Assembly: GCF_000799565.1 (NCBI RefSeq)
Contig: NZ_JUHB01000001.1
Coordinates: 2,235,501 to 2,299,500 of the forward strand
Origin: Cellulophaga sp. Hel_I_12
Lineage (GTDB): Bacteria > Bacteroidota > Bacteroidia > Flavobacteriales > Flavobacteriaceae
Direction of reading: 5' to 3'
Length of the DNA: 64,000 nt
The notes beneath the pieces are model-generated. The model did no database searches, was not told where the DNA came from, and saw only the letters and a list, made by a program, of their open reading frames with translations. The position numbers and the translations under genes were made by a program. Shown here piece after piece: positions 19,376 to 28,816 of the stretch (the first letter of the stretch is position 1; each line of letters starts with the position of its first letter).

Positions 19376-19906
19376 GATTGCTATATTTTGATTTACTTCA
19401 AATGTAATAAAAAATAATCATACGAAACAAAACGAAATTAAATTTTGTTTTTACAGGAGAGCAATTTATTTCAAAGATAAAAAGTGCCTTTTGGCGATGA
19501 CACTCAAAGAGATAGAGAAAAAATTACCCTAACAATATATTATAAGCGTTCAACCCTCCTTTACAATTAATCTTTCCCAATTCGATGAAGTTGCGAACAC
19601 TGATAGGTATATAAAAAAATAATTCGAGTCGGTAAATCCATAAAAGAATCACTGATCCATAGCTTACAGTGCATTTGATAGAGGTTTTCTCATTTTACTT
19701 TTGGAAACCTACGGATAAATAAAAAATTTATTTCAGAAAGCATTTACCATGTTTCGTGCTATATTATTTTGTAATATACCTAATTAACAGTAATTTAAAC
19801 TTTTCATTTACTCTTTATCAACAAAAACTAAGGATAAACTATAACCTATAGCTTTTTTTTTGGGAATAAATATAATACGCTCATAACCAACCAATAGAAA
19901 TCTAAA
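19376..19906. other. Intergenic region between sulfatase and plus-strand lipoprotein gene
   Basis: About 530 bp, AT-rich, between divergent genes. Apart from the repeat pair at 19422-19438, I find no ORF with a convincing protein, no RNA gene and no clear terminator. Confidence 0.5.
19422..19438. promoter_or_regulatory. Candidate GlpR-type operator upstream of the sulfatase gene
   Basis: ACGAAACAAA followed by ACGAAAT: two copies of ACGAAA at 10-bp period, 53-69 bp upstream of the sulfatase start. The pattern matches the sites at 16937-16953 and, less strongly, 15290-15305. It suggests the sulfatase belongs to the same regulon as glpD and glpK. Confidence 0.4.
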
Positions 19907-20424
19907 ATGAAAAAACCACTCATAATCCTATTAGCGTTTCTAGCCATAAGTTGCCATAGTGAAAAGAAAAACCAAACGGCATCTATCAGCAATTTAGCAG
20001 ACATCAAAAAACAAGAAAATTCCCTTAAAATAGATTCTTTTGCCGTAGCACAAGTAGTACTCTCCATGCTGGATGTTGCCATGACCAAAGACCTTTCAGA
20101 TAGCCTCGTATTTAATCAGTGGACTGATTTCTTTACGAGTGACTTTTTATATGGGGAGTCTGAAGGAAAACCTGCTCTTGAGATGGGCAAGGATGGCTTC
20201 AAGCTTATTCGTGAAGCATTTAAAAATATCAAAATAAACTACGATGAAATAATAATTGACCATGTAGAAGCATCCAGTGACTTAGCTTATGTTTCTTACC
20301 ATTATATTGCCACTGTAACAACAATCAAGACCAATGAAACCCAGGGCATATCCCGTTCGGCGCTGGCCATATTAAGGAAAATAAAGTAGGAAGGTGGAGA
20401 GTAGCGTATCAATCATTCAATTAA
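19907..20424 (+). pseudogene. SnoaL-like small lipoprotein gene with a 3' frameshift
   Basis: The intact frame encodes 160 residues: a lipoprotein signal (LAFLAISC) and an NTF2/SnoaL-like domain (TDFFTSDFLYG, DLAYVSYHYIATV). It ends abruptly at LAILRKIK, stop at 20387-20389. In another frame the sequence continues KENKVGRWRVAYQSFN and stops at 20424, matching the usual C-terminal strand of this fold. Adding one A near 20373 would restore a single frame. Either a one-base deletion, or a sequencing error in an A-rich tract. The leader (first ~32 residues) is strikingly like that of the next gene. Function is unknown. Confidence 0.6.
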
Positions 20425-20508
20425 CGATTCCGTAGTGTAGTGTCTTTCGACCCTACAGTACGGAAAGCAATGTTTAATACATTGAAAATGAATTATTAAA
20501 ATTTAATC

Positions 20509-22227
20509 ATGAAAAACGGAATTATTATCCTTTTAGCATTTCTGGCAGTAAGTTGCGCTTCTGATAAGAAAAATCAATCACCAACTATCATCGATTTGGC
20601 AGACCGCTTTTTTGAAGAAACTTTATTAACGAATCCCCAACAAGCCTACGCCAGCGACATTCCTTTAAAGGATCATAGCCTGGTGAGTATTAATTCATTA
20701 TCAGATATCAAAAAATGGGAAGATTTTGAAGATAAACTGTATGCTGATTTACAAATAATAGACGAAGCAAATATTTCCGAAAAAAGCGAAAGAATAACCT
20801 ATTGGCTTTTAAAGGAACAATTAGAGGGCAGCATTGGAATGCGAGTTTGTAAAAGAAACCTATGGAATGTGAATCAGGAGACTGGCATTCATCATATATG
20901 GACGTACTTAGCCGATTTTCAGCCGGTTGAAAATGATACTTTAAAATTTCAAGCTTTCGAACGTTGGAACAAACTGCCAGCTATTCTACAGACGGAAATG
21001 GATAATCTTTCAATTGGGATTGCTGAAGGATATACCATGCCCAAAGAAATCGTAGCCATTGTTATTGAGCAACTGCAAACGCTTGGAGACTATCCGCTTG
21101 AAGATTCGCCATTTATGTCGCCAGCCAAAAGAAGTGAAGATGAAGCTTTCGCCAATAAATGGAAAGAATTGGTGATTATTACGGTATTGCCCGCTTTTAA
21201 ACAATACCAAAAATTTCTTGAAACGGAATACCTGCCAAAAGCCCGTGAGGAAGTATCTATCTTGGCTAATCCAAATGGTAAGGCATGTTACCAAGCCTTT
21301 ATTCGAAGTATGACCACTACAAAAAAGTCAGGCGATGAGCTATTTGAATTAGGGTCTAAAATCGTAGCAGCGAATACACTAAAAATTCAGGCATTAGGAA
21401 AAGAGCTTTACCAATCAAACGATTTTTCAGAAATTATCAATCGCATTAAAAGCGACTCGACCAATTATTTTAAAAGTAGGGACGAAATCTTGGCATATAA
21501 CAATAAAATAATGAACGATGCTAAAATTAAAAGTGCAGCTTGGTTCGATGTTTTGCCCTCTACTGATGTAATTATCAAGCCGTATCTATCACACGAATCT
21601 GGCGTTGGAAGTTATGAGGCTGCCACAGGAGACAAACCAGCCTATTACCGAATTAATTTAAAAGACCCAACGCATCAAACCTTTTACAGCAATGAAACCT
21701 TATCCTTCCACGAAGCCTATCCTGGGCATCATCTACAGATAGGAATTGAAAAGGATATTAAAGGAATGCATCCGATACGCAACTTGATGTGGTTTGGAAG
21801 TTACGGTGAAGGCTGGGCACGATACAGCGAACAACTATCTGAAGAAATGGGGCTTTATAACTACAAAGCGTCCTTAATATCCAGAAGAGCATGGCCATCA
21901 AGGGGACTCGTTATGGATCCTGGTTTACATTTAAAAAAATGGCCTAAAGAAAAGATCATAATCTTTATGATAGAATCTGGTATTGAGGAATCAATGGCAT
22001 TGAATTTATATCAAAGAAGTATCGTTATGCCAGCCCAGTTGACGTCTTATGATACTGGAGGTGAAGAAATAAAAGCGTTACGAGTATTGGCAGAAGATCA
22101 ACTTGGTGATGCGTTCAATATCAAAGAATTTCACACCAAAATACTTGAAAATGGGTCCATCCCTTTATTGCCATTAAGGGCTGTGATAAAAGATTGGATT
22201 GCATTGAAAAAACAACCGATGAATTAA
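20509..22227 (+). CDS. DUF885 family lipoprotein, putative zinc peptidase (copy 1)
   Basis: 572 residues. Lipoprotein leader (LLAFLAVSC), then the DUF885 fold, whose zinc site is HEAYPGHHLQ (His401-Glu402, His406-His407), followed by the conserved EGWARYSEQL. DUF885 proteins resemble gluzincin-type metallopeptidases and act on peptides or amides; the exact substrate is unknown. First of three DUF885 paralogues in a plus-strand hydrolase run, 56 bp ahead of the deiminase gene. This copy is the most divergent, lacking the RLVVDTGIH signature seen in the other two. Confidence 0.88.
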   Translation: MKNGIIILLAFLAVSCASDKKNQSPTIIDLADRFFEETLLTNPQQAYASDIPLKDHSLVSINSLSDIKKWEDFEDKLYADLQIIDEANISEKSERITYWLLKEQLEGSIGMRVCKRNLWNVNQETGIHHIWTYLADFQPVENDTLKFQAFERWNKLPAILQTEMDNLSIGIAEGYTMPKEIVAIVIEQLQTLGDYPLEDSPFMSPAKRSEDEAFANKWKELVIITVLPAFKQYQKFLETEYLPKAREEVSILANPNGKACYQAFIRSMTTTKKSGDELFELGSKIVAANTLKIQALGKELYQSNDFSEIINRIKSDSTNYFKSRDEILAYNNKIMNDAKIKSAAWFDVLPSTDVIIKPYLSHESGVGSYEAATGDKPAYYRINLKDPTHQTFYSNETLSFHEAYPGHHLQIGIEKDIKGMHPIRNLMWFGSYGEGWARYSEQLSEEMGLYNYKASLISRRAWPSRGLVMDPGLHLKKWPKEKIIIFMIESGIEESMALNLYQRSIVMPAQLTSYDTGGEEIKALRVLAEDQLGDAFNIKEFHTKILENGSIPLLPLRAVIKDWIALKKQPMN

Positions 22228-22283
22228 ATATTGATTTCACTTACAAATCATGTACAAATCAAAATCATTATAAAGTATAAATT

Positions 22284-23564
22284 ATGAAATTTATCTTAAC
22301 CCACTTACTGCTATCAGTTTTAATCGTTTCATGCACATCGCCAAAGAATAATGATTTGCTTGTTGTGGTCAATCAACCCGCAGAGTTTGAAACGCAAGAA
22401 GCTCTTTGGTTAATTTGGCCGTCTACCGATCATAAAGAAGGGGAATCGGTTGAAAATGTTACCCTTTCTATTATTGAAGCGTTACTAGGAGATATAGACA
22501 TTGTGGTTACGTGTAAAGACAAAGAACTGCTTCAACAGGCCTCGCAAATCTTAAAAAATCGTTTTGGAAACCAGCCAAGAATTCAACTATTGGAAATCCC
22601 ATCGGTTGAAATTTGGGCAAGAGATATGGGTCCAATATTCGTTGAAACGAATAAAAACAACTTGGCCGTAGCAGACTTTAATTTTGATTCTTGGGGATAT
22701 GCAGATACTCTGGATATCGATACCAAAACAGAGGAAATGTATGATGTAAGAGTAGCCCAGTATTTTAATTTGCCCGTGATTTCGAGTGCCATGATTAGCG
22801 AAGGTGGAAATCGAGAAGTCAATGGAAAAGGAACATTGATAACCACAGAAGCAGTTGAAATGGGCAGAAATCCGAGCATGACAAAGATGGAAATGGAAGC
22901 AGAATATGAGCGCCTTTTAGGTGTAAAAAAAACTATCTGGTTACAACAAGGTTTGGTTGAAGATGACCATACTTTTCTCGGACCCATTACAACTAAGGAC
23001 GGAACAAAGGCCTATACCGTAGTGACGACCAATGGCCATGTTGATGAATTTGTTAGGTTTGTAAATGATTCCACCTTGCTTTTGGCACAAATAGATAGCA
23101 CGGAATTGGACGATCCTATTGCTTTTGAAAACCATAAAAGAATTGAGAAAAATTATCGCATATTATCAAAAGCAACAGACCAAGATGGTAAGCCATTTAC
23201 CATTATTCGAATGCCACTTCCGGGTACTGTTTTTTCAACTTTGAGTCCGGGCGATTATGTGTACGAAAACATAAAAAATCTTGATTACGAAGAAGAAAAT
23301 ATCTTCCCAGATGGAGAAACTGTAAAAGTTATGGCTGCCTTGAGCTACCTCAACTTTATCATCACCAACAAAGTAATTATTGGTCAGACTTTTTGGAGAG
23401 AAGGCATGCCTATTAAATTGAAAGAAAATGATAAACAAGCTGCATTGGTATTGCAATCTGTTTTTCCAGATCGAGAAATTGTAATGATAGACGCCCTGGC
23501 TGTTAATTTGGGTGGCGGTGGTATACATTGCATCAGTATGCAACAACCCGTACATTCAAAATAA
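22284..23564 (+). CDS. Agmatine deiminase / peptidylarginine deiminase family lipoprotein
   Basis: 426 residues. Lipobox in VLIVSCTS. The PAD_porph family is shown by WARDMGPIFV, SEGGNREVNGKGTLITTE, NGHVDEFVRFV and the C-terminal GGGGIHCISMQQP with catalytic Cys416. Members hydrolyse the guanidino group of agmatine (to N-carbamoylputrescine) or of peptidyl-arginine (to citrulline). Agmatine deiminases are normally cytoplasmic; the lipoprotein signal here and the surrounding peptidases favour a peptide or extracellular amine substrate, as with the exported enzyme of Porphyromonas. An inserted stretch after IWLQQGLVEDD differs from the classic AguA pattern. Substrate is uncertain. Confidence 0.88.
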   Translation: MKFILTHLLLSVLIVSCTSPKNNDLLVVVNQPAEFETQEALWLIWPSTDHKEGESVENVTLSIIEALLGDIDIVVTCKDKELLQQASQILKNRFGNQPRIQLLEIPSVEIWARDMGPIFVETNKNNLAVADFNFDSWGYADTLDIDTKTEEMYDVRVAQYFNLPVISSAMISEGGNREVNGKGTLITTEAVEMGRNPSMTKMEMEAEYERLLGVKKTIWLQQGLVEDDHTFLGPITTKDGTKAYTVVTTNGHVDEFVRFVNDSTLLLAQIDSTELDDPIAFENHKRIEKNYRILSKATDQDGKPFTIIRMPLPGTVFSTLSPGDYVYENIKNLDYEEENIFPDGETVKVMAALSYLNFIITNKVIIGQTFWREGMPIKLKENDKQAALVLQSVFPDREIVMIDALAVNLGGGGIHCISMQQPVHSK

Positions 23565-23596
23565 TTAGTTTCAAAAATAGCACAAATCAAAAATTC

Positions 23597-25411
23597 ATGA
23601 AGAACATTTTATTTTTTCTTATCCTAAGCCTCTGTCTTCTTTGCAGTGAACATGGACATGCGCAAAACGCAAAACCACTTAATGGAACCATCACTGAAAA
23701 ACTCAGCTACATTAAAGAAAGTAATAATTTCAGTAGCGAAAGTGTACGTTTAAAGGCACTTTTTGAAGTCTATACCAAAAGTCAATTAGAAGATTCGCCT
23801 GTAATGGCTACTTTTTTTGGTAAACCTGGAAACAACCATTTATGGGATGATGTTTCACCAGAAGGCACAAAAAAAAACTTGGCGAACTTGAAGATTTTTA
23901 ACGAATCTAAAGACTGGTTTAACCCCAACGATTTAACAGAGGAAGATAAGATTAACTTCAACATCTTCAATCGTTCTGTTGGTGACCAATATGCGTTGAA
24001 TAGCCAGTTTCCGCAACAGTATTTAATTATAGACCAAATTTCTGGGATTCATACCTTGATACCCGCAGTTATTCAAATGATGCCTACCAATTCGCCAAAG
24101 GCCGTGGAAGATATTATAGCAAGGCTAGAGGGTATATCCAAACTTTTACTAAGACTTGAAATAACACTATCAGAAGGAATTGAAAAGGGAATCGTAATGC
24201 CAAGAAATGCAGTATTGCTTGTCCCCAATCAATTAAAAGATATGATTGCTGAATCAGCAACGGAAAGTATTTTTTATACACCTTTTGTAGCACTGGAAGG
24301 CAATGAAGTACTTAAAGGGAAGGCTCAAAGTATTATTGCTAAAAGCGTTCATCCCGCTTTAGAACGATTTAAAGTTTTTATGTCAAATACTTATTTGCCT
24401 AATACAAGAGAAAGTTATGGGCTAAGTGATTTGCCCAACGGAATGGCTTGGTACAATGCGCAAATAAAGTATCATACCACCACAAACTTATCCGCTCAAG
24501 AAATCCACAACCTAGGCCTAAAAGAAGTAGCGAGAATAAAACTTGAAATGGAAAAAGTAAAATCTGAACTGAATTTCAATGGAGACCTAGCTGCTTTTAA
24601 CAAGTTCCTAAAAGAAGACCCACAGTTCTATTTCGACACACCCGAAGCATTGCTTTCGGCCTATCGTGACATTTGTAAAAAAATAGACCCCGTTTTACCC
24701 CAACTTTTTGGAAAATTGCCAAGGCTCCCATATGGTGTAAAAAGAATTCCTGCCTATGCTGAACAAGCGACCACTACCGCCTATTACAACCCAGGTTCCT
24801 TACAAGCAGGATTGGCAGGTTATTTCTTTGCCAATACCTACAAGCTAAATACAAGACCAAAATGGGAAATGGAAGCCTTGACTATTCATGAGGCGGTACC
24901 TGGGCACCACTTACAAATTGCACTAGCTCAAGAACTAGAGAACGTTCCTGAATTCAGGACTATGCTGTTTTTCACATCATTTATTGAGGGCTGGGGACTG
25001 TATTCCGAAAGCCTAGGTCCAGAACTTGGAATGTACCAAGATGCCTATTCTCAGTACGGACAATTAACGTATGAAATGTGGCGTGCCATCCGTTTAGTGG
25101 TAGATACAGGTATCCATGCTTTTGGATGGACAAGACAAGAAGCCATTGACTATTTTATAACCAATTCCGGAAAAAATGAAAACGATATTACGGTTGAAAT
25201 TGACAGGTATATTGCCGATCCCGGACAAGCCTTAGCCTACAAAATAGGCGAGTTAAAAATCAAGGAACTTAGAAAAAAATCTGAAGATACCCTTAAAGAT
25301 CAGTTTGATATTAGGGCATTTCATGATGTTGTACTCGGAAGTGGTACAATACCACTGAACGTGTTGGAAGACAATGTGAATACGTGGTTAAGCGAACAAA
25401 AAACCAATTAA
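23597..25411 (+). CDS. DUF885 family exported protein, putative zinc peptidase (copy 2)
   Basis: 604 residues from the chosen ATG, which gives a Sec signal peptide ending at HGHAQ; a TTG 69 bp upstream would overlap the deiminase gene and hide the signal. The zinc motif HEAVPGHHLQ starts at His431, followed by FIEGWGLYSESLG and RAIRLVVDTGIHAFGW. It ends with a conserved DIRAFHDVVLGSGTIPL. It starts 32 bp after the deiminase stop, so the genes are probably cotranscribed. Related end to end to copy 3 at 26886. Confidence 0.88.
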   Translation: MKNILFFLILSLCLLCSEHGHAQNAKPLNGTITEKLSYIKESNNFSSESVRLKALFEVYTKSQLEDSPVMATFFGKPGNNHLWDDVSPEGTKKNLANLKIFNESKDWFNPNDLTEEDKINFNIFNRSVGDQYALNSQFPQQYLIIDQISGIHTLIPAVIQMMPTNSPKAVEDIIARLEGISKLLLRLEITLSEGIEKGIVMPRNAVLLVPNQLKDMIAESATESIFYTPFVALEGNEVLKGKAQSIIAKSVHPALERFKVFMSNTYLPNTRESYGLSDLPNGMAWYNAQIKYHTTTNLSAQEIHNLGLKEVARIKLEMEKVKSELNFNGDLAAFNKFLKEDPQFYFDTPEALLSAYRDICKKIDPVLPQLFGKLPRLPYGVKRIPAYAEQATTTAYYNPGSLQAGLAGYFFANTYKLNTRPKWEMEALTIHEAVPGHHLQIALAQELENVPEFRTMLFFTSFIEGWGLYSESLGPELGMYQDAYSQYGQLTYEMWRAIRLVVDTGIHAFGWTRQEAIDYFITNSGKNENDITVEIDRYIADPGQALAYKIGELKIKELRKKSEDTLKDQFDIRAFHDVVLGSGTIPLNVLEDNVNTWLSEQKTN

Positions 25412-25446
25412 GGAATAAAACACTAACCCATTAAAACCAACCAACC

Positions 25447-26844
25447 ATGTTAACTAAATTCGGAGAAAAATCTACCAAAGTATTTGAGAAATATATGCCT
25501 AATGCTTTTGTATTTGCCATGCTCCTTACCATCATTACGGGCGTCATCACGTTTACTTGGCTCGGTGTCCAACCCATAGAAATTATCAAAGGTTGGTACG
25601 ATGGATTTTGGTCCTTGTTAGAATTTGGGATGCAAATTATATTAATAGTCATCACAGGTTTTGCTATTGCATTGTCTCCTACCGTAAATAATGGCATAGG
25701 TAAATTGACCAATTACATCAAGACACCTCAACAGGTTTACATTATGGTCGTATTGATCGGTGCTTTGCTGTCACTTATTAGTTTTGGATGGATTGTCATT
25801 ACCTGTGTTTTGGCAAGGGAATTGGCGGTTCGTACCAAGGGCGTTAATTATCCATTTTTAATAGCCTGTGTTTATTTTAGCAGTGGAAGCTGGGTAACCG
25901 GCTTGTCAAGTTCTATTCCCCTGTTGTTAGGTACGGAAGAAAATTACCTCATAGAAGCTGGTATTTTATCCACCATTATTCCAACCGCTTTTACTTTAGG
26001 GTCAGGAATAAATCTTGCGATGATGGCACTTTATGTCTTCTTTGCACCACTACTCATTTTTTTTTTAATTCCTAAAACCAAGAACATTAAACAATTGGAT
26101 GACATGCTTGAAGATAAAACGCTTAAAAAGGAGCTTTCTATAAAAGAGGAAGCCTTGAGTCTCAACTTATCCTACCCGTCTGTTTCCGATAGCTTAAATA
26201 ATGGTGTTCTCCTTCAAATTTTTATTGTACTCATGGGGCTGGTTTATATTATATATCATTTTTACACCTACGGTTTTCAGTTGAATTTTAATATTATGAT
26301 TTTCATTTTTTTAATGGTAGGCTTGGCATTGCACAAAACACCGATGCGCTATGTCATTGCCATGAAACGCTCAAGTAGTAATGTTTCTGGCATTCTGTAT
26401 CAGTATCCCTTTTATGCCGGAATTATGGGTATTATGCTCTACACAGGTTTAGGTGAAAAACTGGCCGAAGTTATGGCCTCTGTCGCGACTATGGAGACCT
26501 ATCCCTTCTTTGCTTATGTTACTGGTGGTCTCATCAACTTTGCCATACCGTCGGCAGGTGGTGAATTTGCTGTGGTAGGCCCAAGTATCATCAATGCCGT
26601 AAAAGATATTGGGGCAGGTTTACCAGCCAACGAAGTATCGGCCATGATATCGAGAGCGTCATTAGCTATTGCCTATGGGGAAAGTCTTTCTAATATATTA
26701 CAACCTTTTTATTTATTGCTTGTGTTCCCAATTATGGGTAAAGGCATTAAAATTCAAGCGAGAGATGTGATGGGCTATTTAGTCCTTCCCTTTATTATTT
26801 TCTTCATCCTCCAGTCTGTTTTAGTGACATGGATGCCTTTATAA
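25447..26844 (+). CDS. AtoE-type short-chain fatty acid transporter family protein
   Basis: 465 residues with about ten to twelve hydrophobic segments. N-terminal FGEKSTKVFEKYMPNAFVFA, then GFWSLLEFGMQIILIVITG, YFSSGSWVTGLSSSIPLLLG and INFAIPSAGGEFAVVGPS, all as in the AtoE family. Characterised members take up short-chain fatty acids; peptide and amino-acid relatives exist in the broader ion-transporter group. Its place between two DUF885 peptidase genes (35 and 41 bp gaps) suggests it imports a product of these exported enzymes. It is inner-membrane. Confidence 0.88.
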   Translation: MLTKFGEKSTKVFEKYMPNAFVFAMLLTIITGVITFTWLGVQPIEIIKGWYDGFWSLLEFGMQIILIVITGFAIALSPTVNNGIGKLTNYIKTPQQVYIMVVLIGALLSLISFGWIVITCVLARELAVRTKGVNYPFLIACVYFSSGSWVTGLSSSIPLLLGTEENYLIEAGILSTIIPTAFTLGSGINLAMMALYVFFAPLLIFFLIPKTKNIKQLDDMLEDKTLKKELSIKEEALSLNLSYPSVSDSLNNGVLLQIFIVLMGLVYIIYHFYTYGFQLNFNIMIFIFLMVGLALHKTPMRYVIAMKRSSSNVSGILYQYPFYAGIMGIMLYTGLGEKLAEVMASVATMETYPFFAYVTGGLINFAIPSAGGEFAVVGPSIINAVKDIGAGLPANEVSAMISRASLAIAYGESLSNILQPFYLLLVFPIMGKGIKIQARDVMGYLVLPFIIFFILQSVLVTWMPL

Positions 26845-26885
26845 TTTAAACGAAGCAGAAATAAAACCTAATAAACCAAAAAACC

Positions 26886-28736
26886 ATGAGCAAAAAAAAA
26901 CGTAACTGGAAATTTTACACCTCAAGAACATTACTCATCCTTTTTATTCTTGGAGGGCTTTGGCTTACCAATCTAATCTGGTTTAAGCCCTTCAATATCA
27001 AACACTTTTATGATAAGGTATTTGTTGAATTAGCCTTAGACAGCCCAGAAATATCAACCCAATTAGGTATTCCTGTGATTTACGACATGTATAAGGATGA
27101 TTTGGATGACATTTCGCCTGCCAAGCAATTGGAGTCTTTCCATAAAATGAAAGCTGATTATGAAACCCTATTGAGTTATAATTTTGAAAACCAGTCGCCC
27201 GAAAATCAATTGAATACTAAGATTCTTGGTTTTTTTCTCAAAAGTAGTATTGATGGAGAACCATATATAAATTATGGCTATCCAGTCAACCAAATGTTTG
27301 GTGTACAGAGTAGCCTACCTAGTTTAATGGAAAGTGCCCATAAATTAGACGATGAAAGTGATATTGAAGCTTATATTTCTCGTCTTTCAAAATTTGACAC
27401 CAAGTTTAATCAACTTATTGAAACACTCAATTTAAGCGAATCAAAAGGTATTGTTCCACCAAAATTTATCATCAAAATGGTATTAGATGAAATGGAGGGA
27501 TTTGTTGGGTCAACTTCAGATAAAGAAATAGCTGCGGTACAATCAAACATCCTCTATGTAAATTTTGAAACCAAGGTAGATAAACTCACAGACCTTTCAG
27601 AAGAACAGAAAGCAGACTTCAAAAAGCAGGTCGAAAGCGAAATAGAAACTACCGTATTTCCAGCCTACAAAAAGTTGATTGCCTATTTTGAAAACCTAAA
27701 CAAAAAAGCCACGAATGATGCTGGGGTTTGGAAATTCCCAAATGGCGATGCCTACTACCGGTACCAATTAAAACAAAATACCACACTAGATCTTGACCCG
27801 GAAGACGTGCATCAATTAGGTTTATCTGAAGTGGCACGCATTAAAAGTGAAATGAATGTCATTCTCTCGTCGGAAGATTATGCAGATTCTACAAAAACCC
27901 TTGGGGAAATTATTCAAAAATTAAATACTGAAGATCGTTTTCTATACCCAAATACAGACGAAGGACGACAACTAATTCTCGATGACTACGCACGCATAAT
28001 TGAAGACATAAGTGCTAATCTAGACGATGCGTTTAATGTAAGACCAAAGGCCAGTATGGAGGTAAAACGTGTGCCAGAATTTAAAGAAGAAGGATCAGCC
28101 GGTGCCTATTATGAAAGACCAGCGATGGATGGATCACGTGGAGGTGTTTTTTTTGCTAACTTAAGAAACACGAATGAAACCGTAAAATTTGGTATGAAAA
28201 CCTTAGCGTACCACGAAGGGATTCCTGGACATCACTTTCAGATCGCGATTCAAAGTGAATTACAGGACTTGCCTATGTTTAGAACTGTTATTCCTTTTAC
28301 ATCGTATTCGGAAGGTTGGGCACTCTATACAGAACAACTCGCTTGGGAATTAGGATTTTATGAGAACGACCCTTTTGGAAATCTGGGTAGGCTACAAGCC
28401 GAGATGTTTAGAGCGGTACGATTGGTAGTTGATACAGGTATTCATTATAAAAAATGGACACGGGAAGAAGCTATAGACTATATGATAACCAATACAGGGA
28501 TGACCACGGGAGAAGTAACTTCAGAAATTGAGCGTTACATCGTGATGCCAGGACAAGCATGTGCTTACAAAATAGGTATGCTAAAAATATTGGAACTACG
28601 AGAAATGGCCAAAACAGCATTAGGAGCGCGTTTTGATTTACTTGATTTTCACGATGTGGTTTTAAAAAATGGTGCTGTGCCTTTGGTAGTTTTAGAGGAG
28701 ATTGTACAAAACTATATTGCTATCACTATGAAATGA
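26886..28736 (+). CDS. DUF885 family membrane-anchored protein, putative zinc peptidase (copy 3)
   Basis: 616 residues. Instead of a cleavable signal it has a charged N-terminus (MSKKKRNWKF) and one hydrophobic anchor (LLILFILGGLWLTNLIWF), placing the catalytic part in the periplasm. The zinc motif HEGIPGHHFQ begins at His443; EGWALYTEQLA, RAVRLVVDTGIHYKKW and DLLDFHDVVLKNGAVPL follow. Compared with copy 2 the HExxPGHH scaffold is the same, but Ala is replaced by Gly after the Glu. It starts 41 bp after the transporter gene. Confidence 0.88.
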   Translation: MSKKKRNWKFYTSRTLLILFILGGLWLTNLIWFKPFNIKHFYDKVFVELALDSPEISTQLGIPVIYDMYKDDLDDISPAKQLESFHKMKADYETLLSYNFENQSPENQLNTKILGFFLKSSIDGEPYINYGYPVNQMFGVQSSLPSLMESAHKLDDESDIEAYISRLSKFDTKFNQLIETLNLSESKGIVPPKFIIKMVLDEMEGFVGSTSDKEIAAVQSNILYVNFETKVDKLTDLSEEQKADFKKQVESEIETTVFPAYKKLIAYFENLNKKATNDAGVWKFPNGDAYYRYQLKQNTTLDLDPEDVHQLGLSEVARIKSEMNVILSSEDYADSTKTLGEIIQKLNTEDRFLYPNTDEGRQLILDDYARIIEDISANLDDAFNVRPKASMEVKRVPEFKEEGSAGAYYERPAMDGSRGGVFFANLRNTNETVKFGMKTLAYHEGIPGHHFQIAIQSELQDLPMFRTVIPFTSYSEGWALYTEQLAWELGFYENDPFGNLGRLQAEMFRAVRLVVDTGIHYKKWTREEAIDYMITNTGMTTGEVTSEIERYIVMPGQACAYKIGMLKILELREMAKTALGARFDLLDFHDVVLKNGAVPLVVLEEIVQNYIAITMK

Positions 28737-28816
28737 AAATAAGGCGAGTCTATTTTTAAATATTTAGAGCTACCATACCGCATAACCTTTTAAATTAAAC
28801 TAAAAATCCGATAAAA

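Noticed and set aside
22583..22987. 134-codon open frame on the minus strand within the deiminase gene.
   Set aside because: It is antisense to an intact gene with complete catalytic motifs and its translation shows no family features.
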